A stretch of DNA of 64,000 nucleotides from Adiantum capillus-veneris (GCA_014529385.2 CM043947.1:122429391-122493390), one strand, 5' to 3'. Counted from the stretch's first letter, positions 30,864-46,152 are shown. The notes: a model not told the origin generated them from the sequence alone. Made by a program: numbers and translations.

Positions 30864-32376
30864 TTAATATAGCCATCCAGCCGGCAACTGATATAATGCC
30901 GATTGCTCAATTGGTCGTGGTGTAATGGGAATTGATATTTGAGAATCTACTTGCACGATGGCCATTAGGGTCACAAGGTCTTCTGACCATCTGGGAACCA
31001 TTTCCACAAAGATCAGATATGCATCTGGAAAATCATCATCTACCCCCTTAGGTGCTTCCCCTGTTGTGAGTCTTGACAGATGGTCTGCTCTTTGGTGTGT
31101 TGTGCCTTTTTTAACCACCACTGTGAAGTCAAATTCAAGTAGGATGATGAACCATCTTACTATCCTTCCAGTATTGTAGCGTTTTTACCAAATAGAGTAA
31201 GGCTTGATGGTCTACAAAAAAGACAAACTTGTTGGCTAACAAGTAGTGTCGAAATTTCTCGACCAAATACACCATACCAAGGCCTTCTCTTTTCATGGTT
31301 GTATAATTCTTTTTTGCCAAGTTTAATTTTTGGCTAGCATAGGAGATAGGAAAATCCATGGTCCCCTCTCCTGGCTCAGCTAAGATACAACCTATATAAA
31401 AACTTGAAGCATCAACATGTACATGAAATACCTTGTCCCACGATTGATGCTGAGGTCAAAGCTTGCTTAAGCTTTTGAAATGACTCTTCACATTCTTTGG
31501 TCCATTCAAAGTGAGTGATAAGGCTATAAATGGGCTTATCAATCACAGTATACATGTAGATAAATCTACGATAGTAACCACAATGTCTGATAAATTCTTG
31601 AACCCCTCTGACTATTGTTGGTCTAGCCATCTCAGCAATTACTGCTACTTTTCTCATATCTGTGGCTATGCTATTTTTGGACACAATATGTCCAAGAATT
31701 TTGCCTTGTCTAACCATAAAAACACTTCTTTTAGGGTTTAGGAAAATCCTGTATAAGAGACATTTCTCAAAGACACATCGTAAATGCTCAAAATGACTTT
31801 CTCGTTTGGTGGAGTGTACACAGAGGTCATCCATGTATACTTCTAATAAATTTCATAGATATTCCTTGAAGGGATGCCTCATCAGCCCTTGGAATGTTAC
31901 TGGTGCATTGGTCAAGCCGAAGGGCATGACTCTATAGCTAAAAATTCCCCATTCTACAGCAAAGGCTGTTTATGTTGGTCCTTGGGATCCATTGCTAGCT
32001 GGTTGTACCCAAAGAAGCCCTCTAAAAAGCTATAAGCTTCCTTGCCATCTACTCATTCTAGCATGTGATAAGTGATGGAAAGAGGAAAGCTATCTTGTAT
32101 AGTGGTAGAGTTCACTTTTTTGATATTTACACACACTCTGAGTTTGCCATTTTTTTTAGGCACCACAACAATTGGTGATACCCAATCTGTGTGTTCTATC
32201 TTATAGATAAACTCTGCTTCCTTGAGTTTTTCTATCTCATCTTTTTTTTTTTTGCATGGTCTTTGTCGACTTGGCTTGGCATCATCTCTCATAGGGATGA
32301 TATGTTGGCATATTGTAGGATCCACTCCTTTGAGATCTCTATATGAACATGCAAAAACATCTCTATATTCCTTCAA
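30864..32376 (-). pseudogene. RT and RNase H of gypsy-B2
   Basis: Seen: RT N-terminal connection and fingers at 32376-32053 (DWVSPIVVVPKKNGKLRVC), a damaged middle, then the palm from 31834 with YMDDLCVHS (a YMDD-type site with both Asp) and GYYRRFI. RNase H at 31359-31135 has DFPISYASQKL, NYTTMKREGLG and FVDHQALLYL. A RADHLSR connection follows at ~31.08 kb. Stops or shifts occur near 32.05, 31.85, 31.41 and 31.14 kb. Confidence 0.87.
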
Positions 32377-32391
32377 TGTCCTTATGAGAAT

Positions 32392-33912
32392 CTATTCTTC
32401 TTCTTGCAATAGATTCATAGCTATGCATGCAGGTCTCGGTTCTTCTCCAAGCTTTTCTAGGTCGACTTGTTTTGTATTTTCCATTCCTTCATATGATTTC
32501 CCCGATTCTATTGACTTGGTTGCTCGACAACAATCCTGCAAAATGTATTTTTTATAGTGAGATGGAACATTGATTTCTCTATGTTTATCACTATCTGATT
32601 CCATTTCCGTTGTTCGTATTTCTTTCAAGGTTATTTTCAACTCTTTGTATTTATCCTTACGCTTTGTTTTTGTCATTGGAGGCTCTTTTCCCTTGGTTGT
32701 TTTAGGCTTGTAAATTTTTGGTTTATTTTGAGTTTGTCGCCCTTTAGGTGGCGAGTCGGGATACCTTCCAGTTACCTTGTCTTTTATGCAATCCATGGAA
32801 TTTACTTTCATTAAGAATTGAGTTTTGGTATCCGACTATTTTGTGATTTTCATCCTCAAGTTTTTTTCTCTCTTTTTGCGGTATCTTTGTTGATCCCTCC
32901 GATGTTGGTTTGAAAACTCAAGAATCTTTCTTCCCCTCCTTGGAGTAGAAGGTTGGCCCTTACATGCTCTTTTTCTGAGTCCAATTCTTCAGTTGTAGTT
33001 GTCTCTTCTTCCAACTAGTCTGTGGCATCATAGTAGTGATCCAAAAAGACATGTTGCTCCTCAATCATCTCGATGAATACCAATAGGGACTATGTAATAG
33101 CCTTCTGCATCACAAAATTGTGTAGGTGTTGATTCATTAACACATACATCCATTGTGGCCAGGATCTGAGTCCATTCAAAGGGTTCGAACAAATTTTCAA
33201 GGAATGGTTCCGATATATATTCCTTGTTATTCACCTCTCTATCTAGATCATAGTCTTCCTTGCGCAAACTCCCTAACTGAGAAGCCCCACACATCCAAAT
33301 TGGGGTGTCTTTATGTATCCTTGAAGGTAGTTTAGTCTTTGCAGAGATCTCAGAGTCTAATTCTTGTATTGGTGTCCTCAACACATCCCTGTAAGAATGA
33401 TCTTTCAAGTTTACTCGGGTAATTGCCCCTACTTGTTTCAGGTAGAGATAATCATCGCCCTAGTCTTGAGTTGTATCTATCTCATAAATGGTCTTCCCAA
33501 GATGATTTCATAGTTTAGTTTGTTGTATTGGTGTCCTCAAGACATCCATGTAAGAATGATCTTTCAAGTTTACTTGGGTAATTTCCCCTACTTGTTTCAG
33601 GTAGAGATAATCATCGCCCCAATCTTGAACTAGTTGTATCTGTCTCATAAATGGTCTTCCCAAGATGATTTCATAGTTGTGTTTCTTTCCAAAATCTACA
33701 ATGGCAAAAGTGTGTTGGTAATCAATTGCGCAGGAAGTGACTATCACATTCTCAAGTTAGCCCATTGGTTTCTCTATGTGTCCATCTGCCAATTGCAGTT
33801 TCATTCTTATTTGCCTGATTTTTTATTTTCCCCAAGCTTCTCAGATAACTTTGGTTGCTATGGCAATGCATGCACCACTATCTAAAATAGCAATGGTAGT
33901 TATATCATCATA
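32392..33912 (-). pseudogene. First (canonical-position) protease and PR-RT linker of gypsy-B2
   Basis: Seen: an active-site motif ILDSGACIAIATKVI directly after 33913, a stop, then IILGRPFMRQIQLVQDW in the frame 33747-33508, i.e. a standard retropepsin between Gag and RT. The C-terminal part is tandemly duplicated with a 159-bp (53-codon) period. Further on, 33408-33061 is an acidic region and 32811-32392 a Lys-rich linker (KTTKGKEPPMTKTKRKDKYK). Known: this is the usual place for a gypsy protease, which makes the second one after integrase an addition rather than a relocation. Confidence 0.8.
33364..33681 (-). repeat. 159-bp tandem duplication in the first protease of gypsy-B2
   Basis: Copies begin at ~33364 and ~33523 (TTGTATTGGTGTCCTCAA) and run in parallel to the ATGATTTCATAGTT words at ~33504 and ~33665. 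The period is a multiple of three; the downstream copy (higher coordinates) has a small insertion. Confidence 0.85.
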
Positions 33913-36098
33913 CTATACCAAAAGGGTAGTGTGTCCCTCATTCCCTTCGCAGTAGTCCCCTACCTTGTTTATACGTAATGACCTGACAATTTTATTATGT
34001 ATGTCTTTGTTTTGCAATTTTTCCAAGTCCATTTGAGATGCTTCTTTTAGCCCCATCTTCTCCATGGTGGTTTGTATATCCCCCCACAACTGTGGTTTCA
34101 ATCTCACTAGTTATCCCAAAGTGATTGTGCACTGAACTAGTATTGACATAATGGATTGTAGATTAGCCACATCCAAGGTTTGTCTTGGCCTTTCTAGTTT
34201 GGTTGTTTTGTGTCGACAAAGTTCTAGCTTTCGAAGAGCTTGACTGCTCGGATCCCCAATCTCCATATAATTATTGTTTATCCAGTTTCATGGAGAATCT
34301 AACAAATTGAACTTCCTCAATTGGAGCTATTTTAAGGTTCTACTCCCATCTTTTGCTTCTCTGACCCTTTTCTATATGTAGTTCGGCCAATCTCCTTCAA
34401 CTATTGGCACCTCGTCCCATCCTTCCTCACTATCAAGAACTTCCAGTTTAGGTGATGGTGCTTTATCATTTTTCATGTTTCCCAACTCGTCCTTTTCTTG
34501 AACTCTTTCCTTCATGGTTTAAATCTCATTTTCAGCCGGTTTTTCCGTAACCTCCTATTATGGATTCTATTTTTCCATCATGGTTTGTGTGATTTGCACA
34601 AGGTTTCTGTAAATTTCTAGTCTAGTTGCTTTCATATCTGGTGTTGGATAATTTTCCATTGATTTTCCAAGGTTTGACCCACTTTCAACCCAGATTGGAA
34701 AGCCTCCAGAGCTGCATTGATTGGCTTGTAGATTCAATTGACCAGTATTGATCCAGCCAATTTTTATTTTGGTTCCTTGAATTCTATTGAAAAAAGTCTG
34801 AATTTCTTCTTCTGTTTCCATCTGTATCTTCTCTTCAGTCTCTTTCTGCTATTTTTTTCTTAATTTTGTACCTCCCGTCTTGCTTTCCTAGAATTTTTAG
34901 AGGATTTATTGGCTTTGTCCGATCCACTTGTGTTTTTCTGCTTGTTCTCCTTCATCTGCGCTCTAGTCATCACTTGAACAAGAACTATTGGTTCCCCTTC
35001 TGATGAACTACTTGGCATGATTTGAATTATGTTAATAGTATTTCTTCCTTTGTTGGTTGGATTCCTAGGACAATCTTCATGAAAGTGTCCTCCTTTTCAT
35101 CCACATGCCCCACAATAAGCCTCTATAGATCGTACATGCTTATCCGGTTTGGGACAGTCATTCTTCCAAGGATCATATGCTCCACACTTACGACAAATTC
35201 CAATTTTTGGTTTGGGCATTGGATTGACCATTGGTGGTCTAGCCCCTTGATTTGCCATAAAGTTAATAGGTGTTGTTTTAGTAGGTGCTTGAAACATTGG
35301 CTCTATAGGGACTGGAGTAGGATGGCTATACCAATCTTCTTCTATCCCCATTGTTTAAGAGCTTGTTTTAGGGTATGGAGTAACAGGTACGAGAGCTTGC
35401 TCATCCATCTCTCCCTTTGGTAGCATATACTTTTGATCGGTACATCATTATTTTCAAGGAGTGGTGGTTGTTGGCCTAATACTGGCTCTGGTCTCTCTAT
35501 ATTCATTGGCGATCTCTGCATGGGTGCCACATTTGGCGAGTAGCAATACATGTGTTGTTCTTGTGGTCTCATTTCACGTACTGAACATTCCCATCATATT
35601 TAGGCTTGTAATAATACTCATTTGTCTTGTGATTTGTCCATTTTCCTTCAATGACACACCATTTTAATTGCCTTTGCAATTTTTCTTTATTTGGTCCCTG
35701 CGTTAGGCCTCTCAACGGTATCCTTTGCATTTTGATCATCATGTATCGTTCATGCGCTTCAGCATGTCCTCTATAGAAAAGGCAGAAGTTGCAACAACTG
35801 GTCCAACTTGTGTTGGCACAGTGGCTGTTGTTTGTTCGCTTTGTACATCTCTAACTTTACTTTCCTTATTATAAATCTCGCAATTATCACTCAGGTTGAT
35901 TGCGTCTAGACTACATGCTTCCCAAGTCATATGGCTTTTTCTGTACAAGATAGCATGCAATTCCTTGTTTAATAGTCCTTCCAAAAATAATGAGACGAGT
36001 CTTTCCCTTCTAACAGGTGTCTCTCCCATTAATCCCTCAAACCAATTGTTTGGTAATTGTAACTCATGTGGACCACTTCTCGCCCTTGTGTCACTCAT
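33913..36098 (-). pseudogene. gag of gypsy-B2 with two zinc knuckles
   Basis: Seen: a Gag helical segment RRERLVSLFLEGLLNKELHA in 36098-35739, and a Met/Pro-rich part at 35572-35342. One CCHC-like knuckle CRKCGAYDPWKNDC has Pro at the His position, and a second (CGAC...GGHFHEDC) has its Trp codon changed to TGA near 35093-35095. A basic stretch follows, then 34821-34567 (LNLQANQCSS...). Known: Gag binds element RNA and forms particles. Multiple stops and shifts separate the pieces. The N-terminal end past 36098 was not recognised. Confidence 0.75.
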
Positions 36099-36235
36099 TC
36101 CTCCCCTGTTATAGATGGTTGACTAAGCCTTCCAAGGCTTATTAATGTAGTCCAACTATATCTAATGTAGACCCACTTATGCATTCTCAAGTCTATTAAA
36201 ACCAAGTACAAAACACACAAAAATGCCCTAGAAAC

Positions 36236-36513
36236 TTCAATCTTATAAACATCTCTTTCCACCAGCAATAATCACAAATATATTTCTATTTGAATATCTC
36301 ATTTTCAAAAACACTTCTCTATCACAACAATCATAGACACCAGATTGCACTTTCAAACTGACATATGAACTTACAATCAATATATAAACATTTCTTTCCA
36401 CCAGCAACAATAATCACAAATATATTTCTATTTGAATATCTCATTTCAAAAACACTTCTCTATCACAACAATCATAGACACCAGATTGCACTCTCAAACT
36501 GACATATGAACTT
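36236..36513. repeat. 139-bp tandem duplication
   Basis: Two adjacent copies with period 139 (e.g. TTTCCACCAGCAA at 36256 and 36395), differing by a few substitutions and small indels. The surrounding stretch 36111-37276 holds no supported gene; it is AT-rich, then CT-rich. Confidence 0.9.
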
Positions 36514-37272
36514 GACAATCAATAAAACTTATGTTTTTACTTAGCACACTGAAAATTCACTCTCACTTGCTCAATACACTTCCACAATAAATTGGTGAAT
36601 ATTGTAATTTATGTATTCGAATGACTCATTATTTTGCAAACGTTCACTTTCCTCAGTCCCAATGCTTCTATTACGCATTATTTTGTCAATTTAAATCTCT
36701 AGCAAACATTCACAATAATTCAAAACCATAACATATATTCAAGTCTAATTTATGCTCCAGATTTCATGCTTAATATTCAAATTTGTTGTTTTATTGTGTA
36801 ATTTGTGTTTGTATTTATTTTATATTTCAAATTTTTTACCAACCTTTTTGTGCTTTAGATGTTCTCTTCATGGTTTGTTCTTGGACCTTCTTCACGACCT
36901 CACTGCTCTAAAGCTCCACTTCAATGCGCTCATCCATGTCAGCTCTTGTTCTATTAGACGTTCTGATCACTATCACTTTTTCTCTTACTTCTTCACACAC
37001 TTATACACTCCCCTCTAGAACTCTTTCTCTCTTTATTTCCCTATGACAACTTTTTATACTATATCTATTGTCTCCATATCTCTCTCTTCTCTATCACTAT
37101 GCTTCTTTCCCTATGTTCGTACATAACGTGCACACCACAATAATACATCTCTCTCTACTGTCCAACATTCTCTCTCTTTCTTTTCAACTACACATGGACA
37201 CAAACATTTAATCATAAACGCATATACAAAATGTAAGAAACAAGCACATACACAAGGATCTTTCCCACTCCT

Positions 37273-37405
<133 letters not shown>

Positions 37406-37777
37406 GAACCCATGGTGAACTGCAGGACCATACTATTTCTCTCCTGGTTGATGCAATATACACACACAATATCGCAAATAAAACACACATACTTTGCAAA
37501 TTGACCTGCTACTCTCCTTCCCTTGTGTTCAAGAGATGAGACTCTGTCTCCTCTCTCGAACTCTCATACACATAAGCATTAACGAAAGTTATCACTCTTT
37601 CATGGCAAACTACAGTGAAATGTCTCTCTCTAACCAATTCTACACACTGACACCCTAGCATACACACACTCACAGTGAGGATGCTGCTCTCTCCTTGTAT
37701 TCAACTGGATTGTCTCCTCCAGATCTCCATTTCTTAATCTCAACCATAGCATACTACAATTCTCTCTCTCTATCTTA

Positions 37778-37808
37778 CCCCCCCCCCCCCCCCACACACA
37801 CACACACA
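37778..37808. repeat. C16 homopolymer followed by (CA)n
   Basis: A run of about 16 C joins a short CA array. Further (CA)n stretches at ~37970-37982 and ~38121-38130 show this 1-kb stretch is simple-sequence rich. Confidence 0.9.
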
Positions 37809-38422
37809 AGCATATGTACACACAAGAGGTGGCAAACATTCACTTTCATCACCTTCTCTCCCTTCATCTCCTCTCGAGTTACATTGCTCTGGAAACCTCT
37901 CTCTTTGTCTTAACTTCACTACAAAAAAACTAAAAATAATCCTCTCGGATCTCTCCCCAATGGGAGTACACACACACACACAAAGCATCCCTCTTGGGCC
38001 CTCTCTTGACCTGCACAGAGGGCGGACTTCCTCTCTCTCTTTGCGAACCCTTCTCCTCTTGGGCTCCTCAGCCCCTCTCGCTTTCTCCTTATTCGGCGAT
38101 TCTCCTTCTCGTCAATGGAACACACACACATACTCAGAGGGAAACCCTCTTGGGTCCCTATTCCTTCCGCTCTCGCTTGTGCTACAATCTTCTAGGTTCT
38201 CATGCCTCCTCGTGACCCTCGCATTCTGGTCGCTCATGGTGCTGCCGACAAAAAGCGTTTTTTTTTTTTGTTTCTTAGCATTTAAAAAATTATCAAGCCT
38301 ATGGTCTTTTAAGACCTCGCTCCCACCTCTCAAGGTTTTTTTTTTAAACTTTGTAGGGGCAATCCCGCAAGACTTTAAATGACAAGAGTTGAACTCAATC
38401 CCTCTCTCTCCCTATTCTTTGG

Positions 38423-41852
<3,430 letters not shown>

Positions 41853-42669
41853 TCAGCACAAACCATTTTTGCAGATAAGATGTCCGCCACATTTACTTAT
41901 CTTTATTGAATTCAGACACCTCATTTTGGAATGAACAAGCTTAACCCAACAATGGTCGTCAAACTTTTGATCAATACCTAACATTTTAGGAACATCATAT
42001 GGCACAAGGTCCAACTCATAAACGCAATCCCCATTGTACCTGGGGAACTTCAACAACCTACTCCTTAACCAAACACCTAGAAATCAATTGGCTAAGCTTA
42101 GGGTACTTGTGGCTATTTAGCACAATGTTCTCCATTGTACTTTGTGTTTTCTCTGCCTGGTTTGAGCTTGAAGATATGTTTTTGTCTTTCTTCTCTTCTT
42201 CTATCCAAACATCTTGCACTGATTCTTGGCACACAGAAAAGGTATCTTGAAGTTTCTTGGTTGAGGTTCCAGTAACAAAATCTCCTTCTTCATCAAATGA
42301 CTTGTCAAATAACTACACCATTGCTACCTTTGATCTTGAGGACATATCCACACGCATGTTGGTGAACAAGAGAAATTTTGTAGTCAAGGTTGAATCCAAT
42401 ATAAATTGAAATTGATCACCTACTATTACACCATCTTTCACCTCAATCTAAATGTCACCATCAAAAGCGAAAATAATGGCAAACATCTCTCTCTTACTAC
42501 TACCCCCATAATCTCTAGGACTAACCATGGAAAATATTGTAGGACAATCAAGCAACAAACGTTCCCCGCAAATAGTATTCAAGAACAAACTCACCTTGCA
42601 TGATGAAGAGGAAGCCATCACTAGGAGAAAATTCTCAACCTTAGTGGCTAGGTATAATTTATTTGACAC
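41853..42669 (-). pseudogene. Decayed ORF of uncertain origin
   Basis: Seen: a coherent minus-strand frame begins MASSSSCKVSLFLNT, passes FAIIFAFDGDI, a stop, GVIVGDQFQFILDSTL, another stop, FDEEGDFVTGTS and a Lys/Glu-rich part ending in a stop near 42060. Another frame (42056-41853) has IKISKCGGHLICKNG, loosely like the segment after the LRRs in some plant TIR-type NLRs. The family is not established. It may be an NLR-related or unknown pseudogene. Confidence 0.3.
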
Positions 42670-42765
42670 CCAGGCCTATATTTATAGGCAAAGAACACAC
42701 TCAAATCCAAACATTAAAGCTCTCTCTTTGTCAACCTATATAGCATCAAGTATACCTTGTGAAGT

Positions 42766-42768
<3 letters not shown>

Positions 42769-42845
<77 letters not shown>
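42769..42845. repeat. (TA)n microsatellite, ~77 bp
   Basis: Pure alternating TA. Confidence 0.97.
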
Positions 42846-42848
<3 letters not shown>

Positions 42849-42920
42849 CCTCTGTCTTCTCCCATTCTTACTGTCTATCAGCCCTTCAACCTTCTCTCTC
42901 TTCCCTCCACCTCCCAATCA

Positions 42921-42922
<2 letters not shown>

Positions 42923-42984
<62 letters not shown>

Positions 42985-43042
42985 CATGAAGTGGGTGGTA
43001 GCTATCCTGTGCATGAATTGGGCGCTAGTGCCCACTTCATGC

Positions 43043-43095
<53 letters not shown>
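42923..43095. repeat. Large inverted repeat: (CT)n - 12-bp arm - spacer - 12-bp arm - (GA)n
   Basis: GCATGAAGTGGG at 42984-42995 is the exact reverse complement of 43031-43042. The arms are extended outward by (CT)n (42923-42982) and (GA)n (43045-43095), so the whole block can fold as one long hairpin with a ~35-nt loop. Confidence 0.9.
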
Positions 43096-43097
<2 letters not shown>

Positions 43098-43222
43098 GGT
43101 GGAGGAGGGAAGAGAGAGAGGGTGGAAGGAGAAAGAGGATAGAGGGGAAGAGAGAATTAATTTCTCTAAATCAAAAGCATTATTTCTTTTTATTCATAAT
43201 ATAAAGAATTATATAAAGAGAA

Positions 43223-43335
43223 AGAGTTGATTGCTTTAAAAAATTAAAAGCATCATTGCTTTTTAAGAGCTATATAAGGAACTTCACTCATTTTGTGCAT
43301 AAACAATTGGGAGAAATTTGAGAAAATTTGAAGGT

Positions 43336-43423
<88 letters not shown>

Positions 43424-43625
43424 TTTGAAGTGGCGCTATTATTTCTTTTTAAGAGAGAGATCAAGCATTATTGGTTTTTAAGAGAGTTGATTGCTTTAAA
43501 AAATCAAAAGCATTATTTCTTTTTAAGTTCTATATAAGGAACTTCACTCATTTTGTGCATAAACAATTTGGAGCAATCACATAAAATTTGAAGGTAAATC
43601 TCTCTCTCTCTCCCCCCCCCCCCCC

Positions 43626-43715
<90 letters not shown>
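43223..43715 (+). repeat. Direct repeat of a TATA-box module followed by (CT)n (modules U1 and U2)
   Basis: 43223-43340 and 43483-43600 are ~118-bp copies with period 260. Each has GCTTTAAAAAAT, TATATAAGGAACTTCACTC (TATA at 43271 and 43531) and AAATTTGAAGGT, then a long CT array (43340-43416 and 43600-43715; the latter includes a C16 run). The layout resembles a core promoter plus leader. Confidence 0.8.
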
Positions 43716-43716
<1 letters not shown>

Positions 43717-43849
43717 TTTTTTCAAAGTAGGTGCTACTTTGAAAAAACGCAAGAGAGAGAGGGGAGAGGGAGGGGGAAGAGATAGAGAGAGAGGGAGAGG
43801 AGAGATGGAGAGACGTGTTTTTTTCAAAGTAGGTGCTACTTTGAAAAAA
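43717..43849. repeat. Two copies of a 14-bp-arm palindrome within purine-rich repeats
   Basis: TTTTTTCAAAGTAG, loop GTG, and its exact complement at 43717-43747, repeated at 43819-43849 (period 102). Each is followed by AACGC/AATGC and a GAGAGAGAGGGGAGAG stretch. Confidence 0.9.
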
Positions 43850-44124
43850 TGCAAGAGAGAGAGGGGAGAGAGAGAGAGAGGGGGGGGGGAGAGATAGAGA
43901 GAGAGGGAGAGGGAGCGAGAGTTTATATATTATAATGATCAAATTTTGTAATGACCACTTGAAAAAATTAATGCATCCAAGCCTTGGAAATTTTAATTCA
44001 TAATTCTACTCTTTCTCCCTCTCTCTCCATCTCTCACTCTCTCTCTTTGTCACTCTTTTTACCTCTCCCTTCCTCCACACACACACACACACAGAGATTG
44101 AGGAAGGGAGAGAGAGGGAGAGGT

Positions 44125-44125
<1 letters not shown>

Positions 44126-44180
<55 letters not shown>
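44126..44180. repeat. (GA)n microsatellite
   Basis: Pure AG array upstream of TATA module U3. Confidence 0.95.
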
Positions 44181-44181
<1 letters not shown>

Positions 44182-44221
44182 TGGAGAGAGAGGGGGGAAG
44201 ATGGAGTGAGTTAGAGGAAGG

Positions 44222-44324
44222 GAGGGAGAGAGAGTTCAAGATGCCTATATAAAGGAGGGCATAGGGATAGATTCTTTTGACGCATTCAAATTTTGTTTTC
44301 TAAGAAGCTTATGTTATTTGAGGT

Positions 44325-44408
<84 letters not shown>

Positions 44409-44526
44409 GTAGTGAGAACTAGTGCATGAAAGATATGGGCGCTAGCACTCACTATTGTGATGCGAGAAGATATGGGCGCTAGCGCTCACTATTAGCGCAT
44501 GAAAGATATGGGTGCTAGCGCTCACT

Positions 44527-44586
<60 letters not shown>

Positions 44587-44729
44587 GGAGGAAGGGAGAG
44601 AGAGATAGGAAGATAGGGAGGGAGGGAGAGAGAGGTCTACATGCCTATATAAAGGAGGGCATAAGGATAAAGTCTTTTTATGCATTCAAGTTTTGATTTC
44701 TAAGGAGCTAAAGTGGCTTGAGGTACTTT

Positions 44730-44800
<71 letters not shown>
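44222..44800 (+). repeat. Second pair of TATA-box modules (U3 and U4) with (CT)n and (GA)n arrays
   Basis: 44222-44330 and 44622-44733 are copies with period 400. Each has CCTATATAAAGGAGGGCATA (TATA at 44246 and 44646), ATTCAA.TTTTG.TTTCTAAG and GAGGTACTT, then long CT arrays (44327-44405, 44733-44798). Between them a (CT)n - spacer - (GA)n block (GA 44530-44583) closes the unit. Confidence 0.8.
44431..44529. repeat. Three ~37-bp tandem copies of AGATATGGGCGCTAGCGCTC
   Basis: Copies begin at 44431, 44468 and 44504. Each contains the palindromic core GCGCTAGCGC (or one-base variants GCGCTAGCAC, GTGCTAGCGC). They sit as the spacer between a CT and a GA array. Confidence 0.9.
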
Positions 44801-44824
44801 GCTAGTGCTCACAATTGTGATGAG

Positions 44825-44828
<4 letters not shown>

Positions 44829-44878
<50 letters not shown>
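44829..44878. repeat. (GA)n microsatellite
   Basis: Right arm of the (CT)n - GTGCTAGTGCTCACAATTG - (GA)n block at 44733-44878. Confidence 0.95.
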
Positions 44879-44881
<3 letters not shown>

Positions 44882-45199
44882 GTGATAAAATGGGAGAAAG
44901 CATGATACCAAAAGAGGCAGGGGGGCTGCGTTGCATTTATACGCCCGTACCACAAAAAAAAAGAATAAAACATCGTTATACGCCGAAATCCAGTATAATC
45001 ATCGAATAGCCGTTTTATTCTTTTTTGATCGAAAGATCTTTGGATCAAAATTCTTTCGATCGAAAAAATATTTATTTAAGCCCCGTCACCGATTTCGATC
45101 GAAACCAGTGATTGCAGGAGTAGTAGTAGACAGCTAAAGATTGAGGTATAATTTTGAAGTTACTTTTTTTTTCTTACTTGTTTTTGTGTGTTGTGCTAG

Positions 45200-45490
45200 A
45201 CTTGTGTGGTGCAATTGTCTTTCTCTCACCACACAGTTGGCTTGTAGGTTATAGGCCACTTCGTGGTGTGTAGCCATCCGGCTCACTCCAGAAGTGAGTA
45301 GAAATCAATCACTTTTCTCGTGTTGTGCAGCCACTTGGCTCATTGCACAAAAGAGTTTTAGGACAGACTTAGATTCTCACTCGTATGGTGTAGTAGTCTT
45401 ATCTCTCACCATAGGGCTGAGTTAAAATTTAGTGGTCGACTCGTGGAGTGTAGTAGGCATGATGCTACACCTCTCACTTCAGAGTGACCT
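45200..45490. repeat. Array of five ~60-bp units, each with a stem-loop
   Basis: Units start near 45202, 45262, 45319, 45381 and 45441 with the word (C)TCGTGgtGTGtAG and end with CTCAC-type words. Exact stems: TGTGTGGTG 45203-45211 with 45227-45235; CTCACT 45282-45287 with 45293-45298; TTGTGCA 45323-45329 with 45344-45350 plus inner AGCCA/TGGCT; TATGGTG 45384-45390 with 45407-45413; GTGTAG 45448-45453 with 45465-45470. Units differ in sequence but keep pairing. Confidence 0.7.
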
Positions 45491-46067
45491 ATAGGTTTCT
45501 CAATTTTAGATCGGCTCAAATCATCGTTTGTATCACGTAGAAACGCAAGTGTTCTACTCGTCAAATAGAGAGTGGAGAGATGCATAGTTTATGTCCTCTT
45601 CATTTCTTTGTGACACACTATTTACTCTTGTTTTTCAAACTCCAAAGACACGTCATTGTTCATCACTAGATGACTTGGAAATGGAAGAGCATATACAATA
45701 GTGTTTTTTGATAGGACACTCACACTCTCTCACTTTGCAATGTGTAGCATCAAAGCTTCTCTCACACCAAGTGTGAAGCTCACAAGGTGAAGACTACACC
45801 TGAATCTCTCCTCATGTATAGAGTGTTGGGGTGCTTTGTGAGATATTGGATATGATTTACAAGAAGGAGAGGGGCCTATTTATAGGTTGGAGACCCCCAT
45901 TAAGATTATTGATAACCTTATTTACATGCTAAACAAATCAAGATTATGATAACATTTGAATATCAAAACATTACAAGCCTTCTTTGTTTGATTGAGTCAT
46001 GGATGTGGGCTCAAGAAAAAGGTATTATTAATGGTAGGTAGAGTGAAATTAGATTGTTAAGGAAGGG

Positions 46068-46107
<40 letters not shown>

Positions 46108-46147
46108 ACTATGTACATGTCTTGAGTTGAGGTGCCTTTTATGGTTA
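45491..46147. other. No supported gene
   Basis: Non-coding between the stem-loop array and the solo LTR. Contains a (GA)n array at 46072-46103. Confidence 0.5.
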
Positions 46148-46152
46148 GATCA

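Larger units (their letters stand above)
28130..36110 (-). mobile_element. Gypsy-B2: more complete copy of the B family, minus strand
   Basis: Seen from right to left: gag with two CCHC-like knuckles, first protease with LDSGAC, acidic/basic linker, RT with YMDD, RNase H, two H2C2 modules, integrase core and C-terminal domain, then the second retropepsin-like domain and WVPK tail. No LTR was recognised at either end. It lies tail to tail with B1, and homology to B1 ends near 28.13 kb. Frames carry many stops (several TGG-to-TGA), so it is inactive. It supplies the independent confirmation of the unusual domain order seen in B1. Confidence 0.85.

Noticed and set aside
42527-43204. 225-codon plus-strand open frame
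   Set aside because: More than half of it is (TA)n, (CT)n and (GA)n; the unique N-terminal part lies antisense to the decayed minus-strand frame at 42669-42448.
45200-45490. CRISPR-like array
   Set aside because: Units are degenerate along their whole length without identical repeats and unique spacers, and the DNA is eukaryotic.
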